Source: Paeniglutamicibacter cryotolerans (lineage in GTDB: Bacteria > Actinomycetota > Actinomycetes > Actinomycetales > Micrococcaceae). From it: a stretch of DNA of 64,000 bases. The notes below the pieces were generated by a model. It had not been told where the DNA came from and did no database searches. It was given only the letters and a program-made list of their open reading frames with translations. The translations under genes and the position numbers were made by a program. Of this stretch, positions 1 to 7,588 are shown piece by piece. The stretch is taken from positions 868,001 to 932,000 of the forward strand of contig NZ_JACHVS010000001.1 of the NCBI RefSeq assembly GCF_014190875.1. Direction: 5' to 3'. Within the stretch, counting starts at the first letter, position 1, and each line of letters begins with the position of its first letter.

Positions 1-919
1 AGATCCTCAGGAAACAAGTCAGCAAGGCCCGGTAGGCCTCCAATTTCTCCTGATCCGATATTCCGGGGGCACCCAGGGGACGGGCTGGAGCCACTTTGGT
101 CACCCCGGTCTCTAGCATGCCGGACGTCTGCATGGCCTCCCACAATGGATTCAGCAGTGGCACCTCACGCATGGTCCGCACCTGATACGTCGGCGAGCTA
201 CCGGTGAGCTCATCGGGTTCCCCGACACCTGGCATGAGCGATTCCATTTCATCGAATCGCTTCCTGGTTCCGATCGCCGAGATACCGACTGAGGCAGCTG
301 CAGGTTCGATATCCGCAAGGCGTAATGCACCGGTTGCCGTCACTGCCTTTCCCCTCCCAACCCATGCCAGCAGGGACAGCGCATGCCGAACCAAGGGCGT
401 CGCTTCAAATGCCTGGATCTCCTCGTCCAGCGGAATCCGCGGCACCAGTAACGCGGGAGTCGGCACATCCTCGATGCCGTCCTCGCAGAGCATGGCATGG
501 ACCTGATGGTAGTCTGCGTTGCTTCCGCTCCAACGCCCGGTTTCCAGGAGGAAATCAATGTACAGATGGAATGCCGAGAAGACCGGTTCCGTGTCATCCC
601 CTAAGAGGGCATCAACCATGTCCAGTGCCACGTCCGTGGCGTCCGCGGTGAAAGTCGAAACGTCGGCGGAGCCGGAAACGTCCCTATACCGGCCGATCAC
701 TATCGCGGCCTCTTCTAGGACGGCCTTTGCCTCATGGGCGGGGCCAAAGCCTGCAGCGAACCATTCCACGAAGGGCTTGATCATCGGTGACATGGCCTTC
801 ATGGCAACGTAGCTGCTCAGATCCACCGGGATCCCCTGCAAATGTCCCGGAGCAGGAGACCCCGCACTTTTCCTGCCAGTCGGCTTCTTGGACTTTGGGG
901 CCTTACTTTTCTTGGACAT
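1..919 (-). CDS. Hypothetical protein, 3' end cut by window edge
   Basis: An open frame of about 306 codons runs on the minus strand from an ATG at 919 to the window edge without a stop, so the C-terminus is missing. The N-terminus is lysine-rich (MSKKSKAPKSKK), followed by an acidic, helix-rich body. A segment about 190-210 residues in (WVGRGKAVTATGALRLAD) resembles the short winged-helix-like motif seen in actinobacterial proteins annotated as pRiA4b ORF-3 or SEC-C related. That resemblance is from memory and is weak. Codon use is strongly GC-biased at third positions, which supports real coding. No catalytic motif was recognised and no function is assigned. The IS3-type element lies directly upstream of its start and may have separated it from its original promoter. 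Confidence 0.7.
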   Translation of the reverse strand, partial: MSKKSKAPKSKKPTGRKSAGSPAPGHLQGIPVDLSSYVAMKAMSPMIKPFVEWFAAGFGPAHEAKAVLEEAAIVIGRYRDVSGSADVSTFTADATDVALDMVDALLGDDTEPVFSAFHLYIDFLLETGRWSGSNADYHQVHAMLCEDGIEDVPTPALLVPRIPLDEEIQAFEATPLVRHALSLLAWVGRGKAVTATGALRLADIEPAAASVGISAIGTRKRFDEMESLMPGVGEPDELTGSSPTYQVRTMREVPLLNPLWEAMQTSGMLETGVTKVAPARPLGAPGISDQEKLEAYRALLTCFLRI

Positions 920-1102
920 TCGTCTCCAATGGTGATGCTCTGATAACTCGTTTGGCACCTACGCTATGTGGCGACATCGCGTCAAGCAACCTCCACACGA
1001 GACATGAACTCGGGTGCCCCTATGTGCCAGGGTTGAACGGTGCCAACGTGACATAGCAAGTCACCCCGATGGCGCAGGGCGAGAAGTAGGAAACCGATCA
1101 AT

Positions 1103-1537
1103 ATGTCTAACCTAGTTTTGGCCGATGTAGGCCAAGATGGATCTATGAGTAGTTCCGGACCGCGCTCCGGTGGACCGACCCCACGTAGGTCCTTCACCCC
1201 CGCGCAGAAGCTTGAATTTTTGACCCGATACGAGGAAGCCTGCACCCGTCAGGAAGGGAACGCTTTCCTGCGGGAGCAAGGCCTGTATTCCTCGCAAATG
1301 ACCGAATGGCGCAAGCAGCGTGACGCCGGCGTCCTGCAGGGCAAGAAGGCCGGTGAAGCTATCGGGAAGCTGACTGCTGAGCAGTCAGAGATCGCGCGTT
1401 TGCGCCGCCAGCTGGAGGTGAGCGAGGGCCGGTTGAAGCAGACCGAGGCAGCCTTGGGAATCATGGAAAAACTCTCGGCGTTCTTCGAGAACGCCATCTC
1501 AGAATCACCAGCAGCGCCGAAGTCCAAGAAGAAATGA
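1103..1537 (+). CDS. IS3-family transposase OrfA (HTH protein)
   Basis: A 144-residue DNA-binding subunit of an IS3-type transposase. It has an IS3/IS911-like helix-turn-helix around residues 28-75 (FTPAQKLEFLTRYEEA to SQMTEWRKQ), then a leucine/heptad-rich coiled coil near residues 90-125 and a lysine-rich tail. AGGAAA about ten bases upstream could serve the ATG at 1103; a second in-frame ATG at 1145 is possible. The stop overlaps the OrfB start as ATGA. OrfB lies in the -1 frame relative to OrfA, as in IS3 elements that make an OrfAB fusion by frameshifting, but no classical A-AAA-AAG slippery run is visible. Termination-reinitiation is therefore the simpler reading. Confidence 0.85.
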   Translation: MSNLVLADVGQDGSMSSSGPRSGGPTPRRSFTPAQKLEFLTRYEEACTRQEGNAFLREQGLYSSQMTEWRKQRDAGVLQGKKAGEAIGKLTAEQSEIARLRRQLEVSEGRLKQTEAALGIMEKLSAFFENAISESPAAPKSKKK

Positions 1538-2529
1538 TGGGTGCCTACCAGCAGCTTCGTGACCAACAGCTCTCCACCCGCGAAGCCGCGGCACTGACAG
1601 GGGTTTCGCGCACCACGGTCTACCGCAAACCCGCCGCACCGCAAGATCACATTCAGGTGGTGCCGCCGAACAAGCTGAGCAGCGAGGAACGTGCGGAGAT
1701 CTTGGCCGCGTTGAACTCGCTCCAGTTCGTGGATCTACCACCGCAGCAGGTCTATGCGAAGCTGCTCGATAAGGGTATCTATCTGGGGTCGGTTTCCACG
1801 TTCTACCGGTTGCTGAACGAGAATCGGCAGGTGATGGAGCGCCGGCGCCTGGCCACGCACCCACCCCGGGCTATTCCGGAGTTGGTCGCTAACGCCCCTG
1901 GTCAGGTCATGAGTTGGGATATAACCAAGTTAGCTGGCCCGGTCAAAGGCAAGTACTTTGATTGCTATTTGATGATGGATATCCACTCGCGGTTCATCGT
2001 TGGGGCCCACGTACATGCCACCGAGTCAGCGGTGCTGGCGGTGGAGATGATGAAGGAGATATTCGGGGTCCATGGCATCCCCGAAACAGTGCACGCCGAT
2101 CGTGGCACGAGCATGACGTCGAAGACCGTGGCCGCGCTGCTTTCGGACTTGGGTGTCACCAGATCTCATTCCCGACCGAGAGTCAGTAATGATAATCCCT
2201 ACTCAGAGTCGTTATTTAAGTCTTTGAAGTATGGTCCAACGTTCCCAGAACGCTTTGGTTCCCTGGGTGATGCGCGGGCCTTTATCAGTGACTTCGTGGA
2301 TTGGTACAATCACCATCATCAGCACTCTGGCATCGGTTTTCACACGCCGGCCAACGTGCACTACGGCCACGCCGACGGGGTCGCGCAGAAGCGCTCCAAC
2401 ACGCTGGCCGCGGCCAGGGCGAAACATCCCGAACGATTCACCAGCAGTACCGACGCCAAGATCCTGGCCCTACCTGGGCCCGCGTGGATCAACCAACCAG
2501 CTGAGGCCATCGCAAAAGAGGCTGTCTAA
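1534..2529 (+). CDS. IS3-family transposase OrfB (DDE integrase)
   Basis: A 331-residue catalytic subunit. An N-terminal helical region with a predicted HTH (residues 15-35, STREAAALTGVSRTTVYRK) precedes an rve integrase core from about residue 125. The DDE triad is visible as D in SWDITKL, D in HADRGTS and E in NPYSESLFKSLKY. The terminal WYNHHHQHSGIGFHTP motif is typical of IS3 OrfB. The length is normal and there is no internal stop. It starts inside the OrfA stop codon (ATGA), implying coupled translation. Confidence 0.9.
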   Translation: MMGAYQQLRDQQLSTREAAALTGVSRTTVYRKPAAPQDHIQVVPPNKLSSEERAEILAALNSLQFVDLPPQQVYAKLLDKGIYLGSVSTFYRLLNENRQVMERRRLATHPPRAIPELVANAPGQVMSWDITKLAGPVKGKYFDCYLMMDIHSRFIVGAHVHATESAVLAVEMMKEIFGVHGIPETVHADRGTSMTSKTVAALLSDLGVTRSHSRPRVSNDNPYSESLFKSLKYGPTFPERFGSLGDARAFISDFVDWYNHHHQHSGIGFHTPANVHYGHADGVAQKRSNTLAAARAKHPERFTSSTDAKILALPGPAWINQPAEAIAKEAV

Positions 2530-2610
2530 CTCACGCTGGCACCGTTTGACTTGAAAAGTTCCGGCCCCCGACAAAGTGTCAGGGGAACCCGCGTTATCGA
2601 TTGGCGGCGC

Positions 2611-2859
2611 TTAATGCTTCTCCCCGATGGCTACCGTCCAGCCGGCAACACCATCGGCGCTCAGGCCGGCCCCCTCCTTCCCAAGGTAGATGGCTCCGAC
2701 GCCGAGCTCCCTAGCACCACTGGATTCACAGCCCAACCGGGCCTCGGCCCCCGTCAGTTCGAATACCTGGCTGGCCTTGTCACGGCCGCCCTTCATGGCG
2801 AGGACCTTCGTCCATTCGGCAGCAGCAATAATAGTTCGATGTGAACGCGACGGGCACAC
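2611..2859 (-). pseudogene. Unrecognised coding remnant beside the IS3 element
   Basis: An 82-codon minus-strand frame whose codons have the high third-position GC of real genes here (a run of about 65 residues from AAAEWTKVLAMKGG to the C-terminal GWTVAIGEKH). No family was recognised. The first ten residues look unlike the rest and no good ribosome-binding site precedes the start, so this is probably the 3' fragment of a larger gene lost during rearrangement near the IS. It could also be a genuine small protein. Confidence 0.35.
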
Positions 2860-2866
2860 CGGATGC

Positions 2867-3664
2867 TTAGCTCAACGTCCAGGAACGCTTGGACAGTCCG
2901 AACCAGAAGCCGTCGATCGCCGTCTTCGCCTCGATGCCGCCCGATGCGTAGGCCGCGCCGAGTGCTACGTAGAGCGGCGCCCAGTGTTCGGAGCGCGGGT
3001 GCGCCTCGCGGGCGGCCGGAGCCTTGTGCAGGTAATCGAGGATGGAGTCCACGTCGCCGCGGGTCATGGCTTCCTCGGCCCAGTGGTCGAATTCCGCGGA
3101 AGCGGCCGGGGGCTCGGTGTCCGGACCTGCCGCCGGATTGAACCAGCGCAGGTTGTGCGTGGTGAAGCCCGATCCGACGATCAGCGTGCCGCGTTCACGC
3201 AACGGGGCCAGCGACTGGCCCAGGTCGAACAGTCCCGCGGGGTCCAGCGTCGGCATCGACATCTGCACCACCGGCACATCGGCATCGGGGAACATCTCCT
3301 TCAGCGGCACATAGGCGCCGTGGTCGAGCCCGCGGGTTTCATCGCGTTCGATGTGGTGGCCGTGGCTGACCGTCAGGTGTTCGACCTCGGCGGCAAGATC
3401 CGGGGCCAGCGGTGCGTCATAGCGGACGTCGTAGTACTTCTGCGCGAAGCCCCGGAAGTCGTAGACGAGCTCGTTCTTCTGCTCGGTCGCACTGAGCGTC
3501 ACCGGGGCGTTTTCCCAGTGCGCGGAGACCATCAGGATGTCCTTGGGCGTTTGAATGGTGTCCGACCAGGCGGCGAGCTCTCCGGTCCAGTGGGCGTCGT
3601 CGGCCAGCGGAGGGGCTCCGTGGCTCAGGAACAGGACGGGAGGAAGGGCTGCTGTCTGTGTCAT
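2867..3664 (-). CDS. DODA-type extradiol ring-cleavage dioxygenase
   Basis: A 265-residue protein of the class III extradiol dioxygenase family related to 4,5-DOPA dioxygenase (YgiD/DODA), normal in length. Likely metal-binding or catalytic histidines are visible in order: LFLSHGAPPL (near residue 15), VSAHWENAP (near 49), GLDHGAYVPLKEMFP (near 113) and SEHWAPLYVALGAA (near 225). Members of this family cleave catechol-type rings, but many bacterial ones are of unknown physiological substrate. The start at 3664 gives the expected N-terminus (MTQTAALPPVLFLSHG). It is not closely coupled to either neighbour, so the substrate cannot be inferred from context. Confidence 0.85.
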   Translation of the reverse strand: MTQTAALPPVLFLSHGAPPLADDAHWTGELAAWSDTIQTPKDILMVSAHWENAPVTLSATEQKNELVYDFRGFAQKYYDVRYDAPLAPDLAAEVEHLTVSHGHHIERDETRGLDHGAYVPLKEMFPDADVPVVQMSMPTLDPAGLFDLGQSLAPLRERGTLIVGSGFTTHNLRWFNPAAGPDTEPPAASAEFDHWAEEAMTRGDVDSILDYLHKAPAAREAHPRSEHWAPLYVALGAAYASGGIEAKTAIDGFWFGLSKRSWTLS

Positions 3665-3857
3665 GGTTCAAGCATATGCCGAATTACTTGATGCTTCAAT
3701 CAATACTGGCATAAACCATGCTGTGTTACCGCCGGACGCGCCCCCACCGGCGGCTGCGGGCCTGCCCTCGGCTCAAGAACCACCCCGCACGTGCCTGGAA
3801 GGGAAGCCGAGGACCTCCCCCTCCCGCGCAGATCAGGGGCCGGGCTTGGCTCATCCC

Positions 3858-4808
3858 CTACCAGCCGGCAGGCGCTCCCCCGTCGGTGAGGAACTCGGCG
3901 ATGAGCGCATAGAGGCGGGAGATCGCTTCGGGCACCTTGTCCTCGGAGAACGCAAAAGCGTGCAGCATGCCCGGCGCGATCACCAGGTGCGCGCGGGCAC
4001 CCGCCGCCCTCATCCGCTCGACATATTCGACGGCCTTCGTGAGGAGCGGATCGTACTCGACGGCGATCACCAAAGTCTCTGGCATCTCCGGCGCAAAGGG
4101 CCCCGACAACGGCGATGCGGCGGCTCGGTCCGCACCGGCGGGGAAGTAGTTGTCGAAATACCACTTCACCCGCTCGGCGGAGAGGAAATACCCCGTGGCG
4201 AACTCGCGCAGGCTCTCACCGCCCATGGTGTAGTCGACACTCGGGTAGAGCAGTAGCTGCCGGTCGATCGGCGAGCTCCACTGCCCAGCGGCAACGGGCA
4301 TCGCAATGGATTCTACCTTCGCGGCCCCACCGGAGTCGGCCACCGCCTGGATCTTGCCCGTCGTTTCCACATTCCCGAGCACCACATCGAGATCGCGCAG
4401 GGCCCGGTAGACGTCGCCGAGCCCCTCGGGGAACAAGGCCTCGGGCGATCGGCGGTAGTCCACCGATACGACGACCATGCCGGTTGCCGCCGCCGTACGC
4501 CGTGCGCCGTGCGGAGGAATCATAGACCTCGAGGTCTCCGGCCTGTGCCCGCCGCCGTGGACGAACAGGATGACGTCGCTGGGGGATTCCGGCCGCGGCA
4601 CGTACACGCGCACGGGCACCGCGTCGGCCCCGCCAACCACGGCATCGAACACCCGAGCGTCGGCAACGCTCGGCAAGACGAAGGCACTGAGGCCGACCAA
4701 GGCGGCGCGGGCGGATTCAGGCGTCGGGACGAAACCGTCGCGTGCCGCCTGCTCGACCAGCGGGTTCAACCCATCAAGGTATTCGCGGAACGCCGAATGC
4801 ATGCTCAT
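3858..4808 (-). CDS. Alpha/beta hydrolase (HSL type), probably damaged
   Basis: A 316-residue protein of the hormone-sensitive-lipase type (alpha/beta hydrolase fold 3). The oxyanion motif HGGG, the downstream DYRRSPEALFP, the acid loop EYDPLLTKA and the histidine loop GMLHAFAF are all present. Two stretches do not fit the family. After HGGG the sequence HRPETSRSMIPPHGAR is alien, whereas another frame of the same DNA reads AGDLEVYDSSARRTA, the family-like continuation. The nucleophile elbow, normally GDSAGG, reads ADSGGA. This suggests compensating frameshifts, so the product is probably inactive unless these are sequencing errors. The start at 4808 overlaps the stop of the upstream transporter gene as ATGA. 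It is last in an SDR-MFS-hydrolase operon. Confidence 0.7.
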   Translation of the reverse strand: MSMHSAFREYLDGLNPLVEQAARDGFVPTPESARAALVGLSAFVLPSVADARVFDAVVGGADAVPVRVYVPRPESPSDVILFVHGGGHRPETSRSMIPPHGARRTAAATGMVVVSVDYRRSPEALFPEGLGDVYRALRDLDVVLGNVETTGKIQAVADSGGAAKVESIAMPVAAGQWSSPIDRQLLLYPSVDYTMGGESLREFATGYFLSAERVKWYFDNYFPAGADRAAASPLSGPFAPEMPETLVIAVEYDPLLTKAVEYVERMRAAGARAHLVIAPGMLHAFAFSEDKVPEAISRLYALIAEFLTDGGAPAGW

Positions 4809-6052
4809 GCCTTGGCCTCCGCCTCGGGCGGCGGGTTCTTCTTGAACCAGCTCCACAGCAGGTAGGCGCCGATCACGAACGTCGACTCAACGACCACGAT
4901 GAAGGCGAGCGGGACGTTCGAGACGGGAATGCCGTTTTCCAGCCCACCCGTCGCATCCGCGATCCACGCGAAAATCTGGATGAACAGCGCCGATCCAGCG
5001 TAGGCGACGGCCCGGAAGATCGAGAAGGTCACGGCGATCTGGCGCGGACTGACGCCGGGGCGGATGAATGCGAGCTGCACGAAGAACGGCATGGGGAAGA
5101 AGATCACGAGCCCGAGGATGACCCCGATTAACGGCGCAAGGCGGTGGTCGGTCATGGCGAGCACGGCCGCGGCGGCGATGACCTACGCCGCACCACAGAC
5201 CACGACGACCGTGGGTTTGTGCACATCGGGCACGCGGGTCGAAACCAGCGTCGCGGAAAGCGCGCCGACGACTCCCGCAGAGACGACCCATCGGATCGTC
5301 TCAGGGTCCATGAACGTGAAGGCGACGATGTAGTAGGAGAGGAAGCCCGTGGAGGAGAGGGCGAAGACCCAGTTGAACCACTGCCGGAATCCGTCACGCA
5401 TGGTGAAGGAGGAATCGACCGCGACACCCTGGCTGACCGGACCCTTCAACCCCCGCCGCGCGACGATGAGCCAGAGCAGTAACAAGACCAGGGACAGGGA
5501 GGCTGCCAGGACAGCGGCGAACGCGGGGTTTCCGGCCATCTGCGAGCCGAAGGTGAGGGCAACGGCGAGGCCGGCATTAAAGGCGACCGAGTTCAACCCG
5601 TTGGCGACCTGCAGCGCACCTCCGGTGAGCAGTCGCGCGACGATGCCCGAGAGCAGCACCACCATCAGCGCACCACTGAGCCCGAGCACGAGCACGAAGC
5701 GAATGAAGAAGATCAGCGGGAATGCGTCGGTCAGCGAGACCAGCCCGCCCAGGACGATCAGTCCCGAAGCGAGCGTGAAGGCATGCCGGGGTCCCATGCG
5801 TAGCAGCACGTTGGCTGCGAGGAGGCTGCCAATCACCTGCGCGAGCGTAATCGCGTTGGTCATCAGTGCGGTGCGCGAGGCATTGAATCCGAGGCTGCGC
5901 ACATACAGGTCGCCTCAGTTCCAGGCGACGGCAATGAGCACGTAACTGTGGAAGAGCATCGCCGAGATCAGGAATTTCACCTGTCCGGACACCTCCACAC
6001 CGGTCGATTGCGCTGCAGTTTTCGACGCTTCGCTCATCAAAACTCCGTTCAT
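4805..6052 (-). pseudogene. MFS transporter interrupted by two in-frame stops
   Basis: One continuous minus-strand frame encodes a 12-helix major facilitator protein of about 410 residues, broken by a TGA at 5917-5915 and a TAG at 5185-5183. Reading through gives AVAWN-stop-GDLYVRSLGF, where TGG (Trp) is the expected codon, and VVVCGAA-stop-VIAAAAVLAMT, where a Tyr or Gln codon would fit. All three pieces lie in the same frame and are clearly membrane-spanning (for example MVVLLSGIVARLL and VILGLVIFFPMPFF). The start is either the ATG at 6052 or the ATG at 6037, which has GGAG five bases upstream. It lies between the SDR gene and the hydrolase, which it overlaps by ATGA. Either a true pseudogene or a local sequencing problem. 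Confidence 0.8.
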
Positions 6053-6271
6053 TACCTTCTCACCTGCACCGGACCAGTAATGGACTGTCCTGCAGGCCAT
6101 TGCGTCGAACAGTCCAGCGCAACCGGGGCACCGGAAAGAGCATCGTACGGCTCCTCGGGGAACGGTGGGAAGCACACGACGAAATGGCCCCCGGGCACAG
6201 GGTATCCCGGGGGTATTTCGGGTTTGATCACCGTCTCGGGGGCCGAGGTTCCGCGCCCCGGACGGGTCGGT

Positions 6272-7090
6272 TCAGCGCTTGGCGGCCTTCGCGGGGCGCC
6301 CCACGAAGTGGTCCATGGTGTTGTTGACTCCCAGTGCGTTGGCCAGCTTGTCGAAGAGGAACACCGGCAGCATGCGGGCCAGGGCCAGCGCGTGCACGGC
6401 GCGCGGCATCACCAGCTGCCCCTTACCGGCCTCGATCGCGTTGAGGATCTTTTCCGCCACGTAGTCCTGCTTCAGGATGGGCAGGATCAGCGGGTACTTC
6501 GTCTGCACGCCGTCGAACATACCCGTATCCGTGTAGTACGGGCAGACCACTAGGGAGTTGACGCCGGTGCCGTCCTTCGCCAGCTCGACGCGCAGTGATT
6601 CAGCGAACCCGAACGCGGCGAACTTGGAGGCCGAATAGTCGGTCTGCTTCGCGACGCCGACCAGGCCCGCAGCACTGGAAACGGTCACGATAGTCCCTCG
6701 GCGGCGCTCGATCATGCCGCCGAGGAACGCGCGGGTGACCCAGAACAGCGCCAGCGTGTTCACCCGGATGGTGCGTTCGATGGCCTCCTCGCTGGCATCG
6801 AGCAGCTTCTTGCCGGTGACCACCCCGGCGTTGTTCACCACGATGTCGACCGGACCGGCGGCGTCGGCCATCGCCGTGACCTCATCCTTGTTCGACACGT
6901 CCAGGGCAAAGGATTCCGCTGAGCCACCGGCGGCGCGGACCGCATCGCGGACAGCCTCCCCGGCCTCCGGGTCCAGGTCCCAGATCACGATGCGCGCGCC
7001 GCGGCGGGCGGCCCCGAGGGCGAGCAGGCGGCCGATGCCGCTGCCGCCGCCGGTGATCAGGACGCGCTGGTTCTTCAAGGGGTGGCGCAT
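6272..7090 (-). CDS. Short-chain dehydrogenase/reductase
   Basis: A 272-residue classical SDR. It has the NAD(P)-binding TGGGSGIG (about residues 12-19), LDVSN, NNAG (near 90), a serine in VTVSSAAG and the catalytic YSASK. Overall it resembles the RDH10/17-beta-hydroxysteroid type, acting on a hydroxyl or ketone substrate with NAD(P)H. D in the WDLDP loop after beta-2 suggests NAD preference. The start at 7090 is chosen because AGGAG lies five bases upstream; an ATG at 7138 has no such site. It is the intact first gene of the operon whose next two genes are damaged, so its original pathway may no longer work. Confidence 0.85.
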   Translation of the reverse strand: MRHPLKNQRVLITGGGSGIGRLLALGAARRGARIVIWDLDPEAGEAVRDAVRAAGGSAESFALDVSNKDEVTAMADAAGPVDIVVNNAGVVTGKKLLDASEEAIERTIRVNTLALFWVTRAFLGGMIERRRGTIVTVSSAAGLVGVAKQTDYSASKFAAFGFAESLRVELAKDGTGVNSLVVCPYYTDTGMFDGVQTKYPLILPILKQDYVAEKILNAIEAGKGQLVMPRAVHALALARMLPVFLFDKLANALGVNNTMDHFVGRPAKAAKR

Positions 7091-7588
7091 GGTTGCTCCT
7101 AGTTCGCTCGGATCGAGGGGCCGTGACAGACCGGCCAACGACCGCCCGGACCACCCTGCAAACAGCGATGACCTGCGGTTGATTGAACCCTACCGCGATG
7201 ACCGTCCGGATCGACCGGCCTTCGTCAAATGCCCGCCACCACGGGTCGCCGTCGAACGGATCCCCGGCTCCAGGGCATCACCGCCGGAGGGTCTGCGAGA
7301 CATTGGGCCAACGGCCAGGGCGCTGGTCGTTCCGTGCTTTTTCGCCAGGGGATGAGAAGACATGCACGATCCACAGCGGTCCGGTCCACGCGATTCTCAT
7401 CGATGTGGCGGCCGATGGGCGGTCCCTTCAACTTGCTGCTCGGGACACCACTGCGGCCGGCGATCACTGTCGCCGCTGCCTTCACCGCATGCCCGCCGGT
7501 GAAGCACTGGACCTGAACCTCACTTCCCCCTGCACCGGGCACCCGGTGGAACACCGGATGCAATGCCCTGGTCTGGACCCGGGATCTT
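7091..7588. other. Gene-poor region upstream of the SDR operon
   Basis: About 500 bases between the SDR start and the IS30-type element. It should hold the SDR promoter. A plus-strand frame ending near 7590 has some coding-like stretches (PVHAILIDVAADGRS, GEALDLNLTSP) but no recognisable family or convincing start. It may be the 3' part of a gene displaced by the insertion. I see no RNA gene here. Confidence 0.4.

Larger units (their letters stand above)
1034..2548 (+). mobile_element. IS3-family insertion sequence, complete
   Basis: Two overlapping transposase frames are bounded by imperfect inverted repeats. The left repeat is at about 1034-1056 and the right at about 2526-2548; they share the core ACGGTGCCA(A/G)CGTGA. 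The outermost two bases differ between the ends, and no convincing 3-4 bp target duplication was seen, so the exact termini are uncertain. The element is about 1.5 kb, normal for IS3. Both frames are intact, so it may still be mobile. Confidence 0.8.

Noticed and set aside
1500..1540. Programmed -1 frameshift site between OrfA and OrfB of the IS3 element
   Set aside because: The frames are arranged suitably, but no A-AAA-AAG type slippery heptamer or clear stimulatory structure is visible; ATGA coupling explains the overlap.
2690..3691. A 333-codon plus-strand frame opposite the DODA-type dioxygenase
   Set aside because: Arg-rich shadow translation without a domain; the minus-strand histidine motifs are clear.
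5183..5917. Recoding of the TGA and TAG codons in the MFS gene (selenocysteine or pyrrolysine)
   Set aside because: No SECIS-like element or selenocysteine machinery was seen, and neither codon falls at a functionally expected site; nonsense mutation or sequencing error is simpler.
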